Below are positions 23,852 to 32,580 of a stretch of DNA of 64,000 nucleotides, piece after piece (position 1 is the stretch's first letter; each line of letters opens with the position of its first letter). Made by a program: the position numbers and the translations under genes. Location of the stretch: positions 1 to 64,000 of the forward strand of contig JBMOKU010000007.1 of the NCBI GenBank assembly GCA_049324315.1. Direction: 5' to 3'. The stretch is from JBMOKU01 sp049324315. GTDB taxonomy: Bacteria; Bacillota; Clostridia; Peptostreptococcales; Thermotaleaceae. A model generated the notes under the pieces. It was not told where the DNA came from and made no database searches. It was given only the letters and a program-made list of their open reading frames with translations.

Positions 23852-24706
23852 ATGGATTTATGGTATTCAGAAAATCATACGGATGATGTTAAGTTTTCTC
23901 TAAAAATTAAGCAACACTTATTTGCGGGTGAAAGTGAATTTCAGAAGCTTGATATCCTCGATACATATGAGTATGGGAAACTAATGACATTGGATGGATT
24001 GGTAATGGTAACAGAGAAGGATGAGTTTGTCTATCATGATATGATTGTTCATGTTCCTATGGCTGTTAATCCACAGGCAAAAAATGTGTTGGTTATTGGT
24101 GGCGGAGATGGCGGTACAGTAAGAGAACTCATGAAGTATCCTTCTATTCAGCATGTTGACATGGTAGAAATTGACAAGCTGGTTGTCGACGCTGCACGTG
24201 AATACTTCCCTACTGTATCCTGTGAACTGGATAATCCTAAAGTCACTGTTTTATACGAGGATGGAATCAAATTTATACAGGGTAAGGAAAATATGTATGA
24301 TTTAATCATCATTGATTCTACAGATCCTATCGGTCCCGGAGAAGGTCTGTTTACCACTGAGTTTTATACGAACTGCTTTAAAGCACTGACTGAACATGGT
24401 ATTCTCATTAACCAAAATGAAACGCCAATATATGAAAAGTTCTTCGAAGTTGGTATTAGTTCCAATCGAAAATTAAAAAAGATGTTTCCGAATGTTCATG
24501 TATATCAAGCAAGCATACCGACATATCCAGGAGGTTATTGGTTATTTAACTTTGCTTCAAAAAAATATCATCCAGTAAATGACTTCAACGAAGGGAATTG
24601 GCAGCAATTAAACGTAAATACGAAATACTATAATACCGAACTTCATAAAGGTTGCTTTGCATTACCTACCTATGTAAAGGAGAAGATCGAACATGAATCT
24701 ATTTAA
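23852..24706 (+). CDS. speE: Spermidine synthase
   Basis: A 284-residue aminopropyltransferase that joins putrescine and decarboxylated SAM. The N-terminal beta domain (QKLDILDTYEYGKLMTLDG) is followed by the Rossmann core with VLVIGGGDGGTVRE near 77-90, VEIDKLVVDAA near 103-113 and the catalytic IIIDSTDPIGPGEGLF near 150-165. The ATG follows AAGGAGG. Its end overlaps speB by 14 bases. Confidence 0.96.
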   Translation: MDLWYSENHTDDVKFSLKIKQHLFAGESEFQKLDILDTYEYGKLMTLDGLVMVTEKDEFVYHDMIVHVPMAVNPQAKNVLVIGGGDGGTVRELMKYPSIQHVDMVEIDKLVVDAAREYFPTVSCELDNPKVTVLYEDGIKFIQGKENMYDLIIIDSTDPIGPGEGLFTTEFYTNCFKALTEHGILINQNETPIYEKFFEVGISSNRKLKKMFPNVHVYQASIPTYPGGYWLFNFASKKYHPVNDFNEGNWQQLNVNTKYYNTELHKGCFALPTYVKEKIEHESI

Positions 24707-25544
24707 TCGGTATTGTTTCATTGGATGTGATAAGTCCTTTGAAGATAGCGATATCATCATCTTTGGCGCTCCCTTTGACGGAACATGTTCTTATCGTCCC
24801 GGCTCAAGATTCGCACCAAATAAAATCAGAATTGATTCTTATGGCCTTGAAACCTATAGTCCATACTTAGATCAAGATTTAGAAGATAAAAGAATTCACG
24901 ATGCCGGAGATATAGACTTAACTTTCGGTAATAAGTACGCGGTTTTAAATGTCATAAAAGAATTTACCAATCAAGTTCTCGTCCATGACAAGAAACCCTT
25001 TATGATTGGTGGAGAACATCTTGTTAGTCTTCCAGTCATCACCGCCCTATATGAAAAATATAAGGATTTAGTAATTCTGCATTTTGATGCTCATACAGAT
25101 TTGCGGGGCGACTATATGGGTGAAGAGTTATCCCATGCAACAGTCATCAAGCAGGCTTGGAATTTACTGGGAGACAACCGAATCTTTCAATTTGGTATTC
25201 GTTCCGGAACAAAGGAAGAATTTGAATGGGCAGAAAAAGACGGTCATACTTTTTTAAATAAATTTAATTGTGAAAGACTGGATAGTATTTTACCAATCAT
25301 TCAGGATAAGCCTATCTATGTTACTGTAGATCTTGATGTTCTAGATCCTTCCATATTCCCCGGCACTGGTACACCTGAGCCGGGAGGTATCACTTTCAAG
25401 GATATGCTTGATGCTATCCACAAACTAGCCGGTCTTAACATCGTTGGCGCAGATGTCGTCGAACTGGCTCCTGACTATGACACAACCGGGGTATCTACTG
25501 CTGTGGCATCAAAAATCATGAGAGAATTAATGCTAATCCTATAA
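24693..25544 (+). CDS. speB: Agmatinase
   Basis: A 283-residue ureohydrolase that converts agmatine to putrescine and urea. Binuclear manganese ligands are visible: GGEHLVSLP near 107-115, HFDAHTDLRGDY near 130-141 and TVDLDVLDPS near 210-220. A nearby EPGG matches the guanidine-binding loop. The ATG overlaps the end of speE, with AAAGGAG inside that gene. No arginine decarboxylase is in the window. Confidence 0.94.
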   Translation: MNLFNRYCFIGCDKSFEDSDIIIFGAPFDGTCSYRPGSRFAPNKIRIDSYGLETYSPYLDQDLEDKRIHDAGDIDLTFGNKYAVLNVIKEFTNQVLVHDKKPFMIGGEHLVSLPVITALYEKYKDLVILHFDAHTDLRGDYMGEELSHATVIKQAWNLLGDNRIFQFGIRSGTKEEFEWAEKDGHTFLNKFNCERLDSILPIIQDKPIYVTVDLDVLDPSIFPGTGTPEPGGITFKDMLDAIHKLAGLNIVGADVVELAPDYDTTGVSTAVASKIMRELMLIL

Positions 25545-25546
25545 AT

Positions 25547-25577
25547 GAAACCACCGAGATTATTCATCGGTGGTTTC
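25547..25577. terminator. Shared hairpin between speB and scpB
   Basis: A perfect 11-bp stem (25547-25557 with 25567-25577) with a 9-base loop lies between convergent genes and overlaps the scpB stop codon. T tracts are short on both sides, so its strength is uncertain. Confidence 0.6.
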
Positions 25578-26117
25578 CATTTCTACTTCATGGAACTCCA
25601 AACTCTGGAAATCTTCTATCTCAGGAAGCTCGTCTATATTACTCAGCCCAAAAGATTTCAAAAAAGTATCTGTGGTTCCATAAAGGATGGGACGTCCTGT
25701 CTTTTCCAATCTGCCGGTTTCACATACTAATTCTTTTTCTAACAAGGTATTAAGGGCCTTATCACTTTTAACCCCACGAATTCCCTCAATTTCATGACGT
25801 GTAATCGGCTGTTTATAGGCCACAATAGCCAGTACTTCTAATGCCGCCTGTGTAAGGCCTTTGCTCTGCATGGGTGTACATAAGTGTTGTATGTACTCAT
25901 AGTAATCGCTGTTGGTACAAAACTGAAAACTGTTATTAACTTCGATAATCTGAATTCCTCTACCTTCCTTTTCATACTCTTTTTTCATATCAATCATGCA
26001 CTTTCGAACATACTCTGCTGGTAAGTCTAATGTATCAGCTATAGATTTTACATGTAAAGGATCTCCCCATATAAAGAGCATGGCTTCAATAGCCGACTTT
26101 ACTTCTTTTTCCTCCAT
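25560..26117 (-). CDS. scpB: Segregation and condensation protein B
   Basis: A 185-residue ScpB, the tandem winged-helix kite subunit of the Smc-ScpAB condensin. Conserved AMLFIWGDPL (about 10-19), YKQPITRHEIEGIRGVKSDKALNTLLEKELV (about 100-130) and GRPILYGTTDTFLKSFGL (about 140-157) are present. It starts 7 bases after scpA, so they are co-transcribed. The length is typical. Confidence 0.95.
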   Translation of the reverse strand: MEEKEVKSAIEAMLFIWGDPLHVKSIADTLDLPAEYVRKCMIDMKKEYEKEGRGIQIIEVNNSFQFCTNSDYYEYIQHLCTPMQSKGLTQAALEVLAIVAYKQPITRHEIEGIRGVKSDKALNTLLEKELVCETGRLEKTGRPILYGTTDTFLKSFGLSNIDELPEIEDFQSLEFHEVEMETTDE

Positions 26118-26124
26118 TTATACC

Positions 26125-26877
26125 TTACACCTCGTTTACTACATGAACTTTTCTAACAGTAATTTCTCCAAAAATTTTATTCTGCTGAACCACCAAAAAT
26201 TTAAGCTTCATTAATTCTAGCATCGCCAGAAAAGTGACAATAATTTCACTTCGACTCACCATATCTGAAAACAATTCTTCAAAGCGCAGGGAAACCTTTT
26301 GATTTAGCAAGTCTCTAATCTGAACTATCTTTTCTTCAATGGTAACCTCATCTCTCTTTATTTCTCTTACATGTTCTATTGTATTATTCTGCTTATTCTT
26401 TTTTTTCAATAGATTATTGAAAGCATTGATTAATTCACTGATGTCTAAGTTAATAACGTTGTTATCCTCAATTACAATAAATGGTTCCAATTGTTCTTGT
26501 GGTTTATAGAACGTTCTTTTAAAGATATCTTCCCTTTTTTTGAATTCAATAGCAGCGTTTTTATACTTCTTATATTCGATTAACCTTGCAATCAACTCCT
26601 GCCTTGGATCGATTTCATCAATCGCAATGGTCAACTGTTCCTCTGTCTTATTTGGCAGAAGCATTTTAGACTTGATTTCTAATAACGTAGCTGCCATCAC
26701 AAGAAATTCACTGGTAATATCCAAGTCGAATTTCTTCATTTCTTCAAGGTACGCAAGATATTGTTCTGTGATCTTAGCTATAGGAATATCATATATATCT
26801 ACTTCTGCCTTTTCAATTAGATGATATAATAAATCAAAAGGGCCTTCAAAGGTTTCTAACTTTACATTATACGTCAT
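26125..26877 (-). CDS. scpA: Segregation and condensation protein A
   Basis: A 250-residue ScpA, the kleisin subunit of the Smc condensin. The N-terminal signature KLETFEGPFDLLYHLIEKAEVDIYDIPIAKITEQYL (about 6-43) and EFLVMAATLLEIKSKMLLP (about 60-78) are clear; a charged linker leads to a C-terminal winged helix (about 190-250) that contacts the Smc head. The ATG follows CTAGGAG. It is the first gene of scpA-scpB. Confidence 0.95.
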   Translation of the reverse strand: MTYNVKLETFEGPFDLLYHLIEKAEVDIYDIPIAKITEQYLAYLEEMKKFDLDITSEFLVMAATLLEIKSKMLLPNKTEEQLTIAIDEIDPRQELIARLIEYKKYKNAAIEFKKREDIFKRTFYKPQEQLEPFIVIEDNNVINLDISELINAFNNLLKKKNKQNNTIEHVREIKRDEVTIEEKIVQIRDLLNQKVSLRFEELFSDMVSRSEIIVTFLAMLELMKLKFLVVQQNKIFGEITVRKVHVVNEV

Positions 26878-26949
26878 TTCTATCTCCTAGTCCATTCATT
26901 CTTAACATTCTTCCACCATTATATCATAAATTGCTTTTTCATGAAAAAA

Positions 26950-26975
26950 GAAGTAATTACTTGCGTAATTACTTC
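26950..26975 (-). terminator. Terminator of dacF
   Basis: A perfect 11-bp stem (26950-26960 with 26965-26975), loop TTGC, followed by six T on the minus strand. Confidence 0.88.
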
Positions 26976-26994
26976 CTTATATAAATAGAAACTT

Positions 26995-28170
26995 CTATTT
27001 TGTTGTTGACAGAGATTTATGAAAGATTCTTTCCATTATATTGACGAAAGAAGCGGCTTCAACCTCTTTTTCCGTTATTAAATCAACCCGAATGATCTCC
27101 TGCCCATCCTTTGTCAATATCACTTCTCCAATTTTCTCTCCTGCTTTAAAAGGTGCCTTAACCCTATCAGGTAAAACAATTTCTTTTATAACCTTATTTT
27201 CTTCACCCTTCTTAACAAGTGCAGAAATATCATCTTTTGCTATTACGTTTACTTTTGCCTGCTTGCCCTTTTCAACATTAATTTCTTCGATAACTTCGCC
27301 TTTTTTTGAAAAAGGTACTGCACTATATGCTGCAAAACCATAATTCAACAGCTTTTTTGCTTCATCAAATCTGATTTGAGACGTTGGTCCTCCCAATATA
27401 ACTGCAATGAGTGTCAAGCCGTTCTTTGTAGCAGAAGCAGAAAGGCAGTATTTAGCATCTGATGTGTAACCAGTCTTAATCCCATTAGCCCCAGGATAGA
27501 ATCTTATTAGTTTATTCGTATTTGTCAATTCTAGCGTTGTAATTTTCTTGTTTGGTAATCCAACCTTCATCGTTGACATCCAGATAGTTAGCCAATCATG
27601 AATCTTTGGATATTTTAAAAGTTCTTTAGACATCAGACCTATATCATATGCGCTAGAATAGTGGCCTTCATGAGGCAGCCCATTGGTGTTCATGAATTGT
27701 GTATCATTCATTCCCAATTCAGCAGCTCTTTCATTCATTCGCTTAATAAAAAGTTCTTCTGTGCCCCCTATGTGCTCTGCCAATGCAACACATGCATCAT
27801 TTGCAGAAGCAACAGAGATTCCTTTCATCAATTCTTCAACCGTCTTCTCTTCTCCAGGTTCAAGATATAATTGACTTCCACCCATTTTTGAAGCTCTTTC
27901 ACTGATCAATACTTTGTCATCTAAACGAACAGCCTTACTTTCCATTGCTTCCATAGTCAGCAGCATCGTCATGATCTTTGTAATACTTGCAGGGGGAAGC
28001 TTCTCATGACTGTTCTTTTCATAAAGAACAGTTCCTGTTGCAGCATCAATCAGCACTGCAGCTCTGGCATTAACGTCAAAATCTTCTGCATAGGTAAATA
28101 TATGACTATTTGTGAAAAGTAGTAGTACACAAATAAACAGCAAGAAATATCGATTTAAGCCGTATCTCAT
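26995..28170 (-). CDS. dacF: D-alanyl-D-alanine carboxypeptidase DacF
   Basis: A 391-residue penicillin-binding protein with a signal peptide (about 1-27), S-x-x-K in PPASITKIM (Ser62, Lys65), a SAN triad in SVASANDACVA in place of SGN, IKTG in the third motif, and the PBP5-type C-terminal domain with an amphipathic anchor (residues about 375-388). It lies downstream of the nucleoside phosphorylase genes, as in the Bacillus drm-pupG-dacF region, where DacF is made in the forespore. The ATG at 28170 follows GAGGAGG by about 11 bases. Confidence 0.9.
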   Translation of the reverse strand: MRYGLNRYFLLFICVLLLFTNSHIFTYAEDFDVNARAAVLIDAATGTVLYEKNSHEKLPPASITKIMTMLLTMEAMESKAVRLDDKVLISERASKMGGSQLYLEPGEEKTVEELMKGISVASANDACVALAEHIGGTEELFIKRMNERAAELGMNDTQFMNTNGLPHEGHYSSAYDIGLMSKELLKYPKIHDWLTIWMSTMKVGLPNKKITTLELTNTNKLIRFYPGANGIKTGYTSDAKYCLSASATKNGLTLIAVILGGPTSQIRFDEAKKLLNYGFAAYSAVPFSKKGEVIEEINVEKGKQAKVNVIAKDDISALVKKGEENKVIKEIVLPDRVKAPFKAGEKIGEVILTKDGQEIIRVDLITEKEVEAASFVNIMERIFHKSLSTTK

Positions 28171-28206
28171 AGAATAAATGCCCTCCTCACATAGATGATT
28201 TAATTT

Positions 28207-28236
28207 TATCTTAACCACCATTACCATGTGTTATGC
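28207..28236 (-). promoter_or_regulatory. Possible sigma-F promoter of dacF
   Basis: On the minus strand GCATA (28232-28236), 15 bases, GGTTAAGATA (28207-28216). It matches the sigma-F -35 fully and about 8 of 10 positions of the -10 pattern. It lies between pdp and dacF. Confidence 0.4.
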
Positions 28237-28269
28237 ACAGAAGGGCCTTTATCGGATGAATACCAATAT

Positions 28270-29595
28270 TTACAACAACGCAACACCATTTTTTGATACA
28301 ATTGCTTTTATTAGCTTTGAGGCTTCAACAGGAGATTTTGATAGCTCAACTGCACGTAGGATTGTTTGTTCTGATTGGACTATGTTTTCTTCTTTGTTAC
28401 TGTATACCCTAGCAATTACGTCTCCATGCTGGATCTTGTCGCCTATCTTCTTATACATCATAACGCCTGCTGACAAATCAATATCGGATTCTTTTGTTTC
28501 TCTACCAGCTCCAACAAGAAGAGCCGCAATACCTATGTCATCTGTTTTAATCTTCTTAATATACCCTTCATCAACTGCAATTACATCTTTTTGATATCTG
28601 GCCGTTGGCAGCTTTGTCGGATCATCAATAACCTCAGTATTTCCGCCTTGGGCTTGCACAAATTCTTTAAATTTACTTAGTGCTTCTCCTGAGCTTAGTT
28701 TAGACAAAACCAGCTCCTTAGCAGCTTGTATCGTATCCGCTTTTTTTGCAAGCAGCACCATTTGACTGGCCAGCGTAATACATAAATCTCTCAAATCCTC
28801 AGGCCCCTTATTATTTAGGACATCAATGGCTTCGCGAATCTCTATGGCATTTCCCACCGCAAACCCTAAAGGCTGTTCCATACTTGTCAGTACGGCTACG
28901 GTTTCTCTGCCCATTTGATCCCCAATATCCACCATTTCTTCTGCTAACGCAATTGCACTTTCCAGATCTTTCATAAAGGCACCACTACCCACTTTTACAT
29001 CAAGGACAATGGCATTTGATCCGGCAGCAAGTTTTTTACTCATAATGCTGCTGGCAATAAGGGATATATTATCAACTGTAGCAGTAACATCACGCAAAGC
29101 ATAAAGCTTCTTATCTGCAGGTGCCAGATTTGCTGATTGTCCAACGACTGCAATTTTATTCTTATTAACATTATCGATAAACTGATCTATCGTCATCTCA
29201 ACGTGGAAGCCTTCAATAGATTCCAGCTTATCAACGGTTCCTCCCGTATGGCCTAAGCCCCTTCCGGACATTTTTGCTACAGGTACGTCACAGGATGCTA
29301 CTAAAGGTGCAACAATAAGCGTTGTTGTATCACCAACGCCGCCGGTACTGTGTTTATCTACTTTTATCCCTTCGATTTTGGATAAATCAATGGTATCACC
29401 TGAGTACATCATCGCTTCAGTTAGAAGGAAGGTTTCATATTTTGTCATCTTATTAATAAATATTGACATTAACAATGCCGATGCTTGATAGTCTGGAATA
29501 TCGCCTTTCGTATATCCGTTAACAAAATAATAGATTTCTTCTTTCGTTAATTCTCCGCCTTCACGTTTCTTTAAAATAATATCATACATTCTCAT
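28270..29595 (-). CDS. pdp: Pyrimidine-nucleoside phosphorylase
   Basis: A 441-residue phosphorylase of the thymidine/pyrimidine nucleoside family, releasing the base and (deoxy)ribose 1-phosphate. KHSTGGVGDTTTL (about 81-93) is the phosphate-binding signature, followed by KMSGRGLGHTGGTVDKLE. SANLAPADKKLYALRDVTATVD is the family's base-binding region. The ATG overlaps the stop codon of the preceding phosphorylase (ATGA). With deoB it channels nucleosides into the pentose pathway. Confidence 0.93.
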   Translation of the reverse strand: MRMYDIILKKREGGELTKEEIYYFVNGYTKGDIPDYQASALLMSIFINKMTKYETFLLTEAMMYSGDTIDLSKIEGIKVDKHSTGGVGDTTTLIVAPLVASCDVPVAKMSGRGLGHTGGTVDKLESIEGFHVEMTIDQFIDNVNKNKIAVVGQSANLAPADKKLYALRDVTATVDNISLIASSIMSKKLAAGSNAIVLDVKVGSGAFMKDLESAIALAEEMVDIGDQMGRETVAVLTSMEQPLGFAVGNAIEIREAIDVLNNKGPEDLRDLCITLASQMVLLAKKADTIQAAKELVLSKLSSGEALSKFKEFVQAQGGNTEVIDDPTKLPTARYQKDVIAVDEGYIKKIKTDDIGIAALLVGAGRETKESDIDLSAGVMMYKKIGDKIQHGDVIARVYSNKEENIVQSEQTILRAVELSKSPVEASKLIKAIVSKNGVALL

Positions 29596-30413
29596 CCTAC
29601 AGTCACCTCATTTATAATGCCCTTTACAAGCTTAATAAACTTAGGTCTTGTTTGATTTGCTACTTCCACTACCCTTTCGTGTTCAAGGGGTTCCAGTCCA
29701 TCCGCAATCGCCATATCCGTAACACACGAAATACCTAAGACCCGCATATTACCATGTCTTGCAACAATTACCTCTGGTACCGTAGACATGCCTACAGCAT
29801 CCGCACCGATGTTTCTCAGCATCCTCAATTCAGCTGCAGACATATAATTGGGGCCGCTTATGGCTACATAAACACCGGTCTTCGTCTCAATTTCTAATCT
29901 GTCTCCTATACTCCTTCCAAGCCTTATAAGTTCTCTATCATATGCAGTAGACATATCAGGGAATCTAGAGCCCAGATCATCATCATTTGGTCCAACTAGT
30001 GGGTTATCTCCAGTAAAGTTTATGTGATCCTTGATAAACATAAGTGCTCCTGGATATAGATCCGGATTCATTCCTCCACAAGCATTGGTTACAATTAAAA
30101 GTGATATTCCCAGCTGTTTCATTACTCTCACTGGAAATGTCACGTCTTGCATGGAATAACCTTCGTAGTAATGAAATCGCCCCTGCATGGCTACTACTTT
30201 TTTACCTTCAAGATTTCCAATAACAAGCTGTCCTTCATGTCCTGCAACAGTTGAAATAGGAAAGTTTGGAATCTCCTCATATTTTATAATAACCGGATCA
30301 GTAATTTCATTGGCCAAACTGCCTAACCCGGAACCTAAAATCAATCCTATCTCCGGCTTAAAATTAATTTTGCTTTCTATAAAGCTACTGGCTTTCAATA
30401 TTCTTTCTTTCAT
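29592..30413 (-). CDS. Diverged purine-nucleoside phosphorylase paralogue
   Basis: A 273-residue trimeric-type nucleoside phosphorylase, about half identical to the gene just upstream. Phosphate-site residues are kept (GSGLG, GRFHYYEGY, VGMSTVPEV). Two purine-contact positions differ: Met191 (GPNYMSAAE) replaces the Glu of GPTYETPAE, and Asp233 (CVTDM) replaces the Asn of CITNM. Asp at the second place is associated with 6-aminopurine use, as in methylthioadenosine phosphorylase. The substrate is therefore probably not simply inosine or guanosine. It overlaps pdp. Confidence 0.88.
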   Translation of the reverse strand: MKERILKASSFIESKINFKPEIGLILGSGLGSLANEITDPVIIKYEEIPNFPISTVAGHEGQLVIGNLEGKKVVAMQGRFHYYEGYSMQDVTFPVRVMKQLGISLLIVTNACGGMNPDLYPGALMFIKDHINFTGDNPLVGPNDDDLGSRFPDMSTAYDRELIRLGRSIGDRLEIETKTGVYVAISGPNYMSAAELRMLRNIGADAVGMSTVPEVIVARHGNMRVLGISCVTDMAIADGLEPLEHERVVEVANQTRPKFIKLVKGIINEVTVG

Positions 30414-30428
30414 CTAAAACACACCCCT

Positions 30429-31241
30429 TTATATTCTTGCTAACGTCTTTCGCACTAATCGAATGAAGGACGTTCTTACCAGCTCTGCCGTTTCTATAAC
30501 TTCCTGATGATTCAGTGGCTGATCTAATATACCTGCCGCCATATTCGTGATGCATGATACACCAATAACTTTCATACCACTATGTGCGGCAACAAGAACT
30601 TCCGGTACAGTAGACATTCCAACCGCATCCGCACCTAAAAATCTTGCCATCTTTATCTCTGCAGGTGTTTCATAGGTCGGTCCTGTAAGCATCATATACA
30701 CCCCTTCAACGAGATGGATATCTTCCTCTTTTCCAACCCTATGTATCATATCAATATATGTTTTATCATAAATCTGTGAGGTATCTGGAAATCTCGGCCC
30801 TAATCTTTCATCATTTGGCCCAATAAGAGGATTATCAAAAGCCCAATTGATATGATCTTTAATAATCATCAGGTCTCCCGGTTTGAAGGTTTGATTAACG
30901 CCTCCTGCCGCATTCGTTACAACGAGAAGCTCTACGCCCAACTGCTTCATAACCCTAACGGGAAAGGTAACATCTGTCATACCATATCCTTCATAATAGT
31001 GGAATCGTCCTTGCATAGCAATGACATTTTTCCCTTCCAATTTTCCTATAACCAATCTCCCCGCATGTCCTTTTACCGTTGAAATAGGAAAGTTCGGGAT
31101 GTCATGATAGTCTATAGTAATAGCATCCATTATTTCATCAGCAAGCATGCCTAAACCTGATCCCAATATTAAACCAATTTCCGGTTTGTTTGACACTTTT
31201 TCTTGTATATATTCCGCGGCTTGAATAATCTTATCAATCAT
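30429..31241 (-). CDS. punA: Purine-nucleoside phosphorylase
   Basis: A 270-residue trimeric PNP acting on inosine and guanosine. GSGLG at 27-31, GRFHYYEGY at 78-86, NAAGG at 110-114, Glu191 in GPTYETPAE and Asn233 in CITNM are the canonical phosphate- and purine-binding residues. It lies between deoB and the diverged paralogue, 15 bases from the latter. The ATG follows GGAAAGGAG. Confidence 0.94.
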   Translation of the reverse strand: MIDKIIQAAEYIQEKVSNKPEIGLILGSGLGMLADEIMDAITIDYHDIPNFPISTVKGHAGRLVIGKLEGKNVIAMQGRFHYYEGYGMTDVTFPVRVMKQLGVELLVVTNAAGGVNQTFKPGDLMIIKDHINWAFDNPLIGPNDERLGPRFPDTSQIYDKTYIDMIHRVGKEEDIHLVEGVYMMLTGPTYETPAEIKMARFLGADAVGMSTVPEVLVAAHSGMKVIGVSCITNMAAGILDQPLNHQEVIETAELVRTSFIRLVRKTLARI

Positions 31242-31265
31242 CTTCTATATAAGCTCCTTTCCAAT

Positions 31266-32435
31266 TTACAATAATAGATCCTTAAAACTTTCACCGTGTT
31301 CGGGCATCGGTAAATCTAGGATATCCGAAATTGTGGCTGCAATATCAGCAAATGACTTTCTAATACCCAGATCAATTCCCTGTCTTATCTGTTTTCCATA
31401 GATGACAATCGGAACATATTCTCTTGTATGATCAGTACCTTTGTATGTAGGATCATTTCCATGATCTGCCGTAAAGATAATCATGTCGTCATCTTTAAGA
31501 TGAGATAATAACTCGGGTATTCTCTGATCAAGTTCTTCCAAAGCTGTCTTATATCCTTCTGCATTTCTTCTATGTCCATATTTTGCGTCAAAATCAACTA
31601 AATTAGAAAAAATTATTCCTTTTGCATCCCTTTTTAAATATGCTATAGTTTGATCAACACCATCCATATTGTCTTTTGTATGAACTGCTTCTGTGATTCC
31701 TTTTCCGTTAAATATGTCTTCAATTTTTCCTACAGCTAAAACGTCATATCCTTTTGCTTTTGCATGATCTAGTATTGTAGGACCATATGGATCTACAGAA
31801 TAATCTCGCCTGTTTGCAGTCCTTTCAAATTTACCAGGTTCACCTATAAAAGGTCTTGCGATAACTCGTGCAACTTGTACATCTCCTGTCAACATCTCAC
31901 GGGCTGTTTGACAGATTTCATAAAGTTCATCAATTGAAATAATTTCTTCATGGGCGGCGATCTGAAAAACACTGTCCGCAGATGTATAAACGATGGGATA
32001 CCCTGTATCCATATGTTCTTTACCCAACTTCTCGATAATCTCTGTACCGGAAGCAGGAATGTTGCCTAAGGTTTTTCTTCCAATGGCTGCCTCAAAGCGC
32101 TCCATGAAATCCTTTGGAAAACCGTTTGGATAGGTATTGAAAGGTTCTTTCACATGTAATCCCACAATTTCCCAATGCCCTGTAGTGGTATCTTTTCCTA
32201 TTGAGATTTCTCCGGCTTTTCCATAACACCCTACAGGCTGCTCTGCTCTGTCCACGCCGGAAATACCTTGGATATTTCCTAAACCAAGCTGCACTAAATT
32301 TGGAAGCTTTATACCATTACAGGCTTTAGAAATATTCCCCAAAGTATTTACACCCACATCATCATATTGCGCAGAATCTGGTAAGCTTCCGATTCCTACA
32401 CTATCCATGACAAATATAATTACTCTATTTATCAT
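31266..32435 (-). CDS. deoB: Phosphopentomutase
   Basis: A 389-residue alkaline phosphatase-superfamily enzyme that interconverts (deoxy)ribose 1- and 5-phosphate. The first metal Asp is in FVMDSVGIGSLPD (about 7-19), the phospho-accepting Thr in KDTTTGHWE (about 83-91) and the last ligands in FTADHGNDPT near 320. The ATG at 32435 follows AGGAGG by about 7 bases. It is the first gene of the nucleoside catabolic run, 25 bases before punA. Confidence 0.95.
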   Translation of the reverse strand: MINRVIIFVMDSVGIGSLPDSAQYDDVGVNTLGNISKACNGIKLPNLVQLGLGNIQGISGVDRAEQPVGCYGKAGEISIGKDTTTGHWEIVGLHVKEPFNTYPNGFPKDFMERFEAAIGRKTLGNIPASGTEIIEKLGKEHMDTGYPIVYTSADSVFQIAAHEEIISIDELYEICQTAREMLTGDVQVARVIARPFIGEPGKFERTANRRDYSVDPYGPTILDHAKAKGYDVLAVGKIEDIFNGKGITEAVHTKDNMDGVDQTIAYLKRDAKGIIFSNLVDFDAKYGHRRNAEGYKTALEELDQRIPELLSHLKDDDMIIFTADHGNDPTYKGTDHTREYVPIVIYGKQIRQGIDLGIRKSFADIAATISDILDLPMPEHGESFKDLLL

Positions 32436-32468
32436 TATAAAACCTCCTAAAAACAAGTTTAGAAGATT

Positions 32469-32499
32469 ATTATACCATATTCCCCAAAAGAATAACCAA
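32469..32499 (-). promoter_or_regulatory. Promoter of the deoB-punA-pdp run
   Basis: On the minus strand TTGGTT (32494-32499), 19 bases, and TATAAT (32469-32474) preceded by TGG, an extended -10. It lies about 35 bases before deoB. Confidence 0.5.
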
Positions 32500-32541
32500 C
32501 ATATATTTCCAATGGCTTTTGTAGTATTTCTACAATACCAT

Positions 32542-32580
32542 AAAAAAGAGCCTATCAGGCTTTCAACGCCTTAGGCTCTT
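32542..32580 (-). terminator. Terminator of xerD
   Basis: AAGAGCCTA (32546-32554) and TAGGCTCTT (32572-32580) form a 9-bp stem with a run of T following on the minus strand. It overlaps the xerD stop codon. Confidence 0.75.
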
